NCBI GenBank assembly: GCA_964415975.1
Contig: CAYQCN010000012.1
Span: forward strand, 1-20,676
Length of the DNA: 20,676 bases
Source of the DNA: CAYQCN01 sp964415975
GTDB lineage: Bacteria > Patescibacteriota > Saccharimonadia > QS-5-54-17
Direction: 5' to 3'
Each line of letters starts with the position of its first letter. Position 1 is the stretch's first letter. The notes below the pieces were generated by a model. The model searched no databases. It worked only from the letters and a program-made list of their open reading frames with translations, and had not been told where the DNA came from. Shown here piece after piece: positions 14,278 to 20,676 of the stretch. Position numbers and translations under genes: made by a program.

Positions 14278-17200
14278 ATGGCTGAAAACAGCTTCAAATC
14301 AAGCGACTTTGTACATCTGCACAACCACACGCACTACAGCTTGCTAGACGGGCTGCAGAAGGTGCCGGAGATGCTAGACAGAGTCAAAGACTTAGGCATG
14401 GAGGCGGTGGCACTGACAGACCACGGCACACTTAGCGGCACGATTGAGTTTTACAAAGAGGCCAAAAAACGAGATATCAAGCCCATCATCGGCATCGAGA
14501 CCTATGTGGCTCCGCGCAAGCACACCGACAAAGATGGCAAAAAAGACGCCAATCCATTTCACTTGATACTGCTGGCCATGAACAACAAAGGCTATGAGAA
14601 TCTAATGCGCTTATCGACCAAGGCGCATTTAGACGGGTTTTATTACAAGCCCAGAATAGACAGAGAGCTGCTCGAAGAGCACAGTGATGGCGTGATAGCG
14701 CTGTCGGCATGTATCGGCGGAGAAGTGGGTGAGGCTTTGCGCTACGACCGCGATGACGAGGCCGAGCAGACGGCTAAATGGTATAAGGATGTCTTTGGCG
14801 ATAGGTATTATTTAGAGCTGCAAGACCATGCCCATGAATGGGAAGAGCAGGCACGGGTAAATGACAAGATAATGGACCTAGGCAAGAAGCTAGACATCCA
14901 GGTAGTAGTGACGGCCGATGCCCACTATTGTGAGCCGGAAGATCAAGATGCGCACGAAGTGTTGCTCTGTATCCAGACTGGATCTGAGATATCAGATACA
15001 AAGCGTATGAGTCTACGTGACATGCATCTGTATGTATCTGATCCGCAAGATATGATCGAACGTTGGGGAGATACACCTGAAGTGATGACCACTAGCAAAG
15101 CCGTAGCTGACCGTTGCGAGGTTGAGATAGAGCTTGATGGTATATTGATTCCTGAGTTTGACACGCCAAATGGCGAGAGTGAGCATGAATATCTGAAAAA
15201 GCTTGGCTATCAGGGTCTGGCCTGGCGCTACAGCGACTTAACTCGCAAAGAAGCCACCGAGCTGTCTGTGGAGGAGGCTAAGTCGTATATCAGCCAAGAG
15301 GCTTTAGAGCGTTTTGAGTATGAACTCGGTGTAATCAACAGCATGGGGTTTGACGGCTACTTCCTGATCGTGGCCGACTTTATCATTTGGGGCAAAGAGC
15401 AAGGAATAATATTCGGCCCAGGGCGCGGTAGTGCAGCCGGCTCTATCATTGCCTATGCATTAGGTATCACTGAGCTAGACCCCCTGACTTACGACTTGCT
15501 CTTTGAGCGGTTTTTGAATCCAGACCGTATATCGATGCCCGATATCGACATCGATATTCAAGATAGCCGACGAGGTGAGGTCATACAGTATACCTACGAT
15601 AAGTACGGCGAAGATAGAGTGGCGAGTATCGTGACATTTGGCACGATGGCAGCGCGCAATGCTATCCGCGACACAGCTAGAGTGCTAGGCGTGTCTTATG
15701 CAGATGCCGACCGGCTAGCAAAGATGGTGCCACCCCCAGTGCAAGGTCGGCATATACCGCTAGAGAAAAGCTTGCAAGAAGTGGCCGATCTGCGCGAAGA
15801 GTATCGCAATAACCCTCAGTCCAAGCAAGTATTTGACCTAGCTGTCAGGCTGGAGGGGACTATACGCTCTCACGGGGTCCATGCGGCCGGCGTGGTGATA
15901 GCGCCCGATGAGATAGTCAAATACACTCCACTTGAGATGGCCCAAAAGGGTATAGTCTCTACTCAGTATTCTATGAATCCGATCGAGGAGCTTGGGCTCT
16001 TGAAGATGGATTTTTTGGGGCTTTCTAATTTGACGATCATCAAGAACGCAATGCGTATTATACGCAAGGTCTACGATACGGATATAGACATAGAAAACTT
16101 ACCACTGGACGATAAAAAGACTTACGAGCTACTAGGTCGTGGCGAGACTACAGGCGTGTTCCAATTTGAATCGGCCGGTATGCAGCGCTATATGAGGTTA
16201 TTGAAGCCAGATGTATTTGAAGACTTGATAGCCTTGGCTGCACTTTATAGGCCAGGCCCGCTATCGGCCGGCTATACCGATGAGTTTGTGGCTACTAAAA
16301 ACGGCGAAAAAGAGATTACCTATGACCACGAGAAGATGAAAGGCGCACTGGAACCGACTTATGGCATCTTGGTCTATCAGGAGCAAGTGATGCAGATAGC
16401 TAGAGAGATGTGCGGCTTTAGTGGTGGTCAGGCCGATACTTTGCGAAAGGCAATTGGTAAGAAGAAAGCTGACTTGATGGCCAAAATAAAGCCAGAGTTC
16501 ATAAATGGTATGGTCGAGAATTCCAAGGTTTCTCAAGAATTTGCCGAGAACTATTGGCATCAATTAGAGGGATTTGCCGATTACGCCTTCAATAAATCCC
16601 ACTCCGCCTGTTATGCACTGATAGCCTACCAAACCGCCTACCTCAAAGCCCACTACCCAGAAGCCTTCATGGCGGCACTTATGACCAGTGATTTTGAGGA
16701 CACCGACCGTATAGCCATTGAAATAGCCGAGTGTCGCCATATGGGCATACCAGTATTGCCGCCAGACGTAAATGAGAGCTTTGTCGAGTTTGCGGTCCGG
16801 CCATACAATCAAGAAGATGAAGATGATGACACCCAAGCTGTGCGGTTTGGGCTGAGCGCTATTAAGAATGTCGGGGTCAGTGCGGTAGAGGAGATATTGC
16901 GAGCTAGAGAAGAAGGAGATTTCCAGTCGGTCGAAGATTTTGCCAAGCGGGTTTCAGTGCGTTCGGTCAACAGAAAAGCTTGGGAATCATTGATAAAGTC
17001 GGGTGCTTTCGACAATCTAGGTGATCGCGCTACCTTGCTGCACAACCTTGATAAGATTATCGCCTTTGCCCAAAAACTACAAAAAGATGCTGCCAATGGC
17101 CAGACCGACCTTTTCGGCGATATGGTGGTAGATGAATCCTTAGCGCCAAAACTAGATCTTGATACACCAAGCGAGGTTGTAAGTACGCGCGAGAGCTTGC

Positions 17201-17946
17201 AGTGGGAGAGAGAGCTACTAGGAGTGTATCTATCTCACCATCCGCTGGATTCTTTCGGTGACTATTTGGCCGATAAAGCAATGTCTATAGATAAGATATC
17301 TAATGACAAAGAAGGTGCTAGTGTGCAAATTGGTGGCCTAGTGACAGCTATGCGCGAGATTACTACCCGTAACGGTGACAAGATGGCGTTTGTAACTTTA
17401 GAGGACAAAACAGGCGAAATGGAAGTTATAGTTTTCCCTAAGTCTTACGAGGCCTATCAGGGTGCATGGGGGATGGATAAAATATTGCTCATACAGGGCA
17501 AAATAAGCAGCAAGGATCGTGATGGCAATAAGGGCGGAGAGATTAAGCTCCTAGCCGACAAAGTCAAAGAGCTCAAAGACAGCGAAGCCCAGTCTGTGCC
17601 GACCGATATAGATCAGTCCGATGATAGTAAGCCTCAAGCGCCAAGGCAAGATGCCGATAGCAGTCAAGATATATCGTCTAGTATGGACTCATCTGACTCT
17701 GGCTCATCTAGAGCCACTACCACCAAAGCTCAAACCAACAGTCTAGAGATACACATCCCAGCTTCATGTCCGCAAAGCACCTTGGTAGAGATCAAGCAGT
17801 TACTCAATCAACACAGCGGCGAGGCAGAGGCGGTGATTATATTAGACGGCACTCGCATAAGGCTGCCGTTTAAGGTGTCCGCAGACCAAAAGCTAATCGA
17901 CAAGCTAAAGCAGCTAGATGCAGTAGAGTCGGTTGGGGTTAAGTAG
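14278..17946 (+). CDS. dnaE: DNA polymerase III alpha subunit
   Basis: A 1222-residue replicative polymerase of the DnaE1 type. The PHP domain (about 10-275) keeps all nine metal-binding residues known from exonuclease-active DnaE proteins: H13, H15, D24, H49, E74, H95, C145, D214 and H216. The palm shows GPGRGSAAGS (380-389), PDIDID with catalytic D422 and D424, and MDFLGL with D578. Fingers follow with ALYRPGPLSAG and the DTLRKAIGKK lysine motif. A helix-hairpin-helix region (RFGLSAIKNVGVSAVEEI) and an OB domain (VQIGGLVTAMREI onward) precede a Ser/Asp-rich linker of about 50 residues and a C-terminal alpha/beta domain of about 70. Length is normal. AGGAG precedes the ATG. It stands alone in its transcription unit. 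A 55-base piece of its 3' part (17797-17851) recurs after the scaffold gap. Confidence 0.97.
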   Translation: MAENSFKSSDFVHLHNHTHYSLLDGLQKVPEMLDRVKDLGMEAVALTDHGTLSGTIEFYKEAKKRDIKPIIGIETYVAPRKHTDKDGKKDANPFHLILLAMNNKGYENLMRLSTKAHLDGFYYKPRIDRELLEEHSDGVIALSACIGGEVGEALRYDRDDEAEQTAKWYKDVFGDRYYLELQDHAHEWEEQARVNDKIMDLGKKLDIQVVVTADAHYCEPEDQDAHEVLLCIQTGSEISDTKRMSLRDMHLYVSDPQDMIERWGDTPEVMTTSKAVADRCEVEIELDGILIPEFDTPNGESEHEYLKKLGYQGLAWRYSDLTRKEATELSVEEAKSYISQEALERFEYELGVINSMGFDGYFLIVADFIIWGKEQGIIFGPGRGSAAGSIIAYALGITELDPLTYDLLFERFLNPDRISMPDIDIDIQDSRRGEVIQYTYDKYGEDRVASIVTFGTMAARNAIRDTARVLGVSYADADRLAKMVPPPVQGRHIPLEKSLQEVADLREEYRNNPQSKQVFDLAVRLEGTIRSHGVHAAGVVIAPDEIVKYTPLEMAQKGIVSTQYSMNPIEELGLLKMDFLGLSNLTIIKNAMRIIRKVYDTDIDIENLPLDDKKTYELLGRGETTGVFQFESAGMQRYMRLLKPDVFEDLIALAALYRPGPLSAGYTDEFVATKNGEKEITYDHEKMKGALEPTYGILVYQEQVMQIAREMCGFSGGQADTLRKAIGKKKADLMAKIKPEFINGMVENSKVSQEFAENYWHQLEGFADYAFNKSHSACYALIAYQTAYLKAHYPEAFMAALMTSDFEDTDRIAIEIAECRHMGIPVLPPDVNESFVEFAVRPYNQEDEDDDTQAVRFGLSAIKNVGVSAVEEILRAREEGDFQSVEDFAKRVSVRSVNRKAWESLIKSGAFDNLGDRATLLHNLDKIIAFAQKLQKDAANGQTDLFGDMVVDESLAPKLDLDTPSEVVSTRESLQWERELLGVYLSHHPLDSFGDYLADKAMSIDKISNDKEGASVQIGGLVTAMREITTRNGDKMAFVTLEDKTGEMEVIVFPKSYEAYQGAWGMDKILLIQGKISSKDRDGNKGGEIKLLADKVKELKDSEAQSVPTDIDQSDDSKPQAPRQDADSSQDISSSMDSSDSGSSRATTTKAQTNSLEIHIPASCPQSTLVEIKQLLNQHSGEAEAVIILDGTRIRLPFKVSADQKLIDKLKQLDAVESVGVK

Positions 17947-18014
17947 ATTTAGACTTTAAGAGTATTGTTCTTTCCAATCTTAATAATTCATAAAATATAA
18001 ATGATTAAGGTTGG

Positions 18015-18066
18015 GGCGAAGAACATATAATAATACCATCCAAGGAGGATGAAAGTGTTCTTCGCC
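18015..18066 (+). promoter_or_regulatory. Hairpin displaying a perfect Shine-Dalgarno sequence
   Basis: Perfect arms GGCGAAGAAC (18015-18024) and GTTCTTCGCC (18057-18066) enclose a 32-base loop. The loop holds TATAAT (18026-18031) and CATCC-AAGGA-GGATG, a small inner stem, with AAGGAGG at 18042-18048. Possible starts are ATG at 18049, overlapping the SD and giving seven codons, or GTG at 18055 (six bases after the SD, five codons). It lies between the ends of two convergent genes. There is no T tract on either side, so a plain terminator is not a good fit. I see no other gene in 17947-18082. Confidence 0.5.
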
Positions 18067-18082
18067 GAGTGAGTTGCAGTTG

Positions 18083-18454
18083 TCAGACTTCTTGCCACAT
18101 TTGTTTGGTGCTGGGGTTTGGAGCCTTGTCGGACTCTCCGGTATCAGCTTCGTCTGAATCAGGGTCATTTGTGGTGCCCTCGTTAGTACCGCTGGAGGGT
18201 TCCGACCCGTCGTACTTGGGGTTTGGCTTGCCGTCATCAGGGCAAGTGACAGTGCCTCCAGGAGCTCCTTCCGGGGCTTCTGTGCCGTGCGGTGTCGGCT
18301 CGAGTACCTCTGTCGGTTCTGCGCAAGCCGTGCTCTCTGTGTGGTTCTGACCGTCTTGGGGTAGGTCTTCCTGTACGGTAACGATGCTCATCAAAGCGAT
18401 GAGCGCGAAAAGAGCGACGAAAAGAGCGACGATATTACGCTTGCTTGAGAACAT
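18083..18454 (-). CDS. Small exported Pro/Thr/Glu-rich protein
   Basis: A 123-residue protein of unknown family. It begins with a basic N-terminus and one hydrophobic helix at about 8-26 (IVALFVALFALIALMSIVT), acting as a signal peptide or anchor. The rest is low-complexity and acidic, rich in Pro, Thr, Ser, Glu, Asp and Gly, with two cysteines (C44 and C71) that may bond. There is no C-terminal helix or sorting motif. GAAGGAG (18460-18466) lies five bases before the ATG, strong support that it is real. The helix is encoded in part by a direct repeat of 12 bases. The gene ends facing dnaE; its upstream region runs into the scaffold gap, with a possible TATAAC -10 box near 18520. A surface or secreted role is inferred from composition only. 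Confidence 0.7.
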   Translation of the reverse strand: MFSSKRNIVALFVALFALIALMSIVTVQEDLPQDGQNHTESTACAEPTEVLEPTPHGTEAPEGAPGGTVTCPDDGKPNPKYDGSEPSSGTNEGTTNDPDSDEADTGESDKAPNPSTKQMWQEV

Positions 18455-18537
18455 GCTAGCTCCTTCGGGTAGTCTGCTGTAGCTGCAACGTTAAGGTACC
18501 GATACTTTGAAGCATCGTTATACATAATTAAAGCATA

Positions 18538-18637
18538 NNNNNNNNNNNNNNNNNNNNNNNNNNNNNNNNNNNNNNNNNNNNNNNNNNNNNNNNNNNNNNN
18601 NNNNNNNNNNNNNNNNNNNNNNNNNNNNNNNNNNNNN
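18538..18637. other. Scaffold gap (100 N)
   Basis: Exactly 100 undetermined bases, a length conventionally used for gaps of unknown size. Any reading frame drawn through it is meaningless, and true distance and order across it are unknown. Confidence 0.97.
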
Positions 18638-18692
18638 CAGTTACTCAATCAACACAGCGGCGAGGCAGAGGCGGTGATTATATTAGACGGCA
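18638..18692 (+). repeat. 55-base exact copy of dnaE 17797-17851
   Basis: The sequence directly after the gap is identical to dnaE codons starting at 17797 for 55 bases, then diverges (CAGCCTATAT versus CACTCGC). In the dnaE frame the copy would end after three more codons at TAG. 55 is a common de Bruijn k-mer length, so this looks like an assembly-graph overlap at a contig end, not a biological repeat. The following 18693-18760 holds only a short direct repeat, TCTGGCTGAC, twice. Confidence 0.85.
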
Positions 18693-18760
18693 GCCTATAT
18701 TAGTTATAAAAGCCGACACTCAAGCCAAGTCTGGCTGACTCTGGCTGACATTGTTGTTGC

Positions 18761-19843
18761 TTATAAACCATAATTATTTTGAATGCGGTTTAAGCTCTCT
18801 AATATCTCCTTTACCTCAACTATACTGGCTTGATCGAAAAGGACTTGGTCGCCGATGAAATCAAGTCGAGCGATATCATCCCCTAGCTGGATTTGTCGGA
18901 ACATGTCCAGATTGTTTTCGAATTGTTTTAGAATTTTTTCATAATCGATAATATCTATATCGTTTTGATGCACGTTGATTGAGTTGTCGGAACCAATCTT
19001 ATAGCAGCGATATAGTAGATACCCGTCACTTTCTTGTTCGTCTGCAGATATTTTTAACTCGTCGAAAACCTCTTCAAAAAAATCAAGACGAATAGTTGGT
19101 CTTTCGCTTTGAGTATTGTCTTTGTCTGGCTTAATCGTACTGATGCGTATTTGTGCAGCGGTGAGTGGGTCGTCAGATTCTACGCTTAGGTAGCGATCGC
19201 TTGTATCTGGGTTGTCCGCTAGTAGCCTGGCAGATTGGGCTACTTCTGACAGTATTTCATGTTTTTTATCTAGCGATTCATGTTGCAGATGATTGTCTGT
19301 CTTGTCGATGGATGGTATGGCATCCATTTTGATGCACAGCTCACGCATCATGTTTTCCAAATAAATCAGACTTGATGTTGAAGGTGCTGATAGGTCTATG
19401 CTATTTATGTCGAATTGATTGGGCTCATTATGAATAACATCAGTATCGATTTGCAGCATGTCCAGAAGCTCTTCACGAGAGCCGACATCATAGCTGCGGA
19501 TTGCATCTAGAACTTTTTGGTTTGAGATCGAGCGCTCATAAGTCCATGGCTTAAAATCCGAATCAATCATAAAACTCCATTGTGTCGTAGTGTCTCTTCT
19601 GCTGTCCAAGTGCAAATAATCTACCCAAGTTATTAGTTGTGATGGGTCGGGTTGCTCATCATGTGCTGGTTGCGTGTGTCGCACAATAAAAAATCGTTCG
19701 TCGTCGAACTTAATGAGCTTGTCTTTGATATCATCTAGCGAATATTTATCAACCAATGCTTGGGTGAGATCCGCTATACCTTCGGCATACTCGGTATGTT
19801 CGAAGCCTTGTAGGGGTTCTTTATCGAAATTTTCAAATTTCAT
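18761..19843 (-). CDS. Uncharacterised acidic protein, 360 residues
   Basis: I do not recognise this protein. It is 360 residues long, soluble by composition, with no signal peptide, membrane helix or known catalytic motif that I can see. It is rich in Asp, Glu, Ile and Leu. The N-terminal 110 residues mix strands and helices, including RFFIVRHTQPAHDEQ (50-64) and LITWVDYLHLDSRRDTTTQW (70-89). Residues 160-210 look helical. The C-terminal part has TIRLDFFEEVFDELKISADE (246-265) and ends in a long helix-prone stretch. AGGA lies about nine bases before the ATG, and only four bases separate it from the stop of the upstream gene, so the two are one operon and may act together. It is the last gene before the gap, so downstream partners could be missing. 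Confidence 0.75.
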   Translation of the reverse strand: MKFENFDKEPLQGFEHTEYAEGIADLTQALVDKYSLDDIKDKLIKFDDERFFIVRHTQPAHDEQPDPSQLITWVDYLHLDSRRDTTTQWSFMIDSDFKPWTYERSISNQKVLDAIRSYDVGSREELLDMLQIDTDVIHNEPNQFDINSIDLSAPSTSSLIYLENMMRELCIKMDAIPSIDKTDNHLQHESLDKKHEILSEVAQSARLLADNPDTSDRYLSVESDDPLTAAQIRISTIKPDKDNTQSERPTIRLDFFEEVFDELKISADEQESDGYLLYRCYKIGSDNSINVHQNDIDIIDYEKILKQFENNLDMFRQIQLGDDIARLDFIGDQVLFDQASIVEVKEILESLNRIQNNYGL

Positions 19844-19847
19844 ATGA

Positions 19848-20366
19848 TTATTCCTGTGAAGTTATTAATTTTTTCTGCAGCAGGTAGACATTATCGGCTA
19901 ATTCATCTAAGTCGTTGATGCCGATTATCTTGAGGCCCATATCTTTAATGCTTGCATCGACGCCAGGTCGGTCTATGGGTAGCTGGAATAGATCAAAGGT
20001 ACTGGTTATTGGTCGTTGATGCGCTACTATAATTTCACGTAGGTCCTCTTCTGAGTGTTGCATCTCCCGATAATAGCCCTCACCATAGCTGTCTATCAAT
20101 ATGTTTTGGTGTACTATGAGGAAATCTTCTTCTAGCTTGCGATCTATACGGGTTTGTACTAGTGGATGCGGGCGCTCTCGGATGAGTATGCGTTCGTGTC
20201 TATTGAGGTATTCTTCGTCTTGGTCGTATGGTACTTCCTGCTCAGTACCGATTAAGGACGAGTAGTGATTCTCAATAGCACGCACTAAGCCTGCGGTGGT
20301 CTGAAGCAGGCGATGTCGGCCTGGATCTTGCTCTGGTAGTGATATAGGCTTGTTTTCGTGCTGCAT
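19848..20366 (-). CDS. Uncharacterised protein, 172 residues
   Basis: Not recognised. A 172-residue soluble protein with no signal peptide or membrane segment. The first 50 residues are probably helical (RHRLLQTTAGLVRAIENHYS, 17-36), the middle is charged and rich in Arg, Glu and His (YLNRHERILIRERPHPLVQT), and the end has a leucine-rich helix (LDELADNVYLLQKKL). There is no motif that fixes a function. AAAGGA about six bases before the ATG supports the start. It is followed four bases later by the 360-residue protein, and preceded by a hairpin and the end of an anchored protein gene. The two soluble proteins share a helical, acidic character and could be partners, which is a guess from gene order only. 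Confidence 0.72.
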   Translation of the reverse strand: MQHENKPISLPEQDPGRHRLLQTTAGLVRAIENHYSSLIGTEQEVPYDQDEEYLNRHERILIRERPHPLVQTRIDRKLEEDFLIVHQNILIDSYGEGYYREMQHSEEDLREIIVAHQRPITSTFDLFQLPIDRPGVDASIKDMGLKIIGINDLDELADNVYLLQKKLITSQE

Positions 20367-20409
20367 TTCATTTCCTTTTGGCTATATTTGGCTTGGCTTT
20401 TCAACGCTT

Positions 20410-20452
20410 CACCGCAGGTTTTTGAGTGTGATGGCTCAAGTATCCTGCGGTG
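20410..20452 (-). terminator. Strong hairpin after the anchored-protein gene
   Basis: CACCGCAGG (20410-20418) and CCTGCGGTG (20444-20452) pair perfectly, with an inner TTGAG/CTCAA stem. It lies 26 bases beyond the stop at 20479 and 43 bases before the next start. There is no clean T tract after it on the minus strand, so it could instead be an attenuator or an mRNA 3' end stabiliser. Confidence 0.45.
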
Positions 20453-20478
20453 TCGCTTGGTTGGTTTTTGTGTGTGGT

Positions 20479-20676
20479 TTAGGCTTGTTGCTGCTGGCGC
20501 CTGGAGTAGAGGAAGTAGCCGGTAGCTCCTATGAGTATGAGGGCTAGTATCCACCACCAGTTGAAGAGGGCAGCTTCTGTGTCGTTGTCGTCTACCTCTT
20601 CATCGTCTTCAGCGGCTTCGTCTTCGACTGGGGTGCGAATGCCGTCTTCGTCGGCTAGGACATCGCCATCATCTTC
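20479..20676 (-). CDS. C-terminus of an acidic-stalk anchored surface protein (partial)
   Basis: The frame is open from the window edge to TAA at 20479, giving the last 65 residues of a longer protein. An acidic stalk (EDDGDVLADEDG, then DEAAEDDEEVDDNDTEA) is followed by FNWWWILALILIGATGYFLY, a single membrane helix, and a short SRRQQQQA basic tail. This is the same end structure as the lamin-tail protein (acidic stretch, WW-containing helix, Arg-rich tail), so the missing part is probably an exported ectodomain outside the cell. Its identity cannot be told from this piece. Confidence 0.8.
   Translation of the reverse strand, partial: EDDGDVLADEDGIRTPVEDEAAEDDEEVDDNDTEAALFNWWWILALILIGATGYFLYSRRQQQQA

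Noticed and set aside
18391..18648. Minus-strand frame crossing the N run
   Set aside because: The frame exists only because N codons are not stops.
20350..20547. Plus-strand frame of 65 residues
   Set aside because: It lies over the hairpin and antisense to the end of the anchored protein; no ribosome binding site.
542..20676. Recoding of TGA (as in SR1/Gracilibacteria)
   Set aside because: The GH13 gene ends at TGA at a normal family length and other genes show no in-frame TGA that would need reading through.

Overview
The window reads as a low-to-mid GC bacterial genome with short intergenic gaps, TGA used as a normal stop, several near-leaderless promoters and many small acidic exported proteins. 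Together with a ComEC-type DNA uptake channel, a lamin-tail-domain surface protein, a trehalose-synthase-like glycosyltransferase and a lactate-dehydrogenase/DoxX operon, this suggests a Patescibacteria (CPR) member, most likely Candidatus Saccharibacteria (TM7). That placement is inference from gene content. A run of exactly 100 N (18538-18637), flanked by an exact 55-base duplication of dnaE sequence, indicates a draft scaffold, so gene order across the gap is not secure.

Layout. 1-541: duplicated fragment of a tRNA-Gln anticodon arm, hairpin-rich sequence, a complete tRNA-Gln(CTG) whose 3' CCA lies inside a 24-bp hairpin, and a promoter. 542-3781 (+): GH13 alpha-glucosidase and a TreT-like GT4 enzyme, probably an alpha-glucoside/trehalose module. 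3793-4263 (-): an isoprenylcysteine-methyltransferase-family gene broken by two opposite frameshifts. 4500-7400 (+): three-gene operon of a six-TM histidine-containing membrane protein, a DoxX-like membrane protein and an FAD-linked D-lactate/glycolate-type dehydrogenase. 7397-11070 (-): GT-C membrane glycosyltransferase preceded by a membrane-anchored protein with three lamin-tail domains and five Cys repeats. 11126-13349 (-): a membrane-anchored HNH nuclease overlapping comEC, a likely DNA capture/uptake pair. 13437-13937 (+): small anchored exported protein, divergent from the nuclease. 14278-17946 (+): dnaE with a complete metal-binding PHP site. 17947-18537: a hairpin exposing a perfect Shine-Dalgarno sequence, and a small exported protein on the minus strand. 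After the gap, 18761-20676 (-): two unrecognised coupled genes and the C-terminus of another acidic-stalk membrane-anchored protein.

Working picture: a small, surface-active, scavenging cell that displays several anchored acidic proteins, cuts and imports external DNA, handles alpha-glucosides, and oxidises a 2-hydroxy acid through a membrane-linked flavoprotein. The most interesting pieces are the HNH-comEC pair (ComEC lacks its usual metallo-beta-lactamase domain), the lamin-tail/Cys-repeat surface protein, the shared geometry of the leaderless promoters and the tRNA hairpin.
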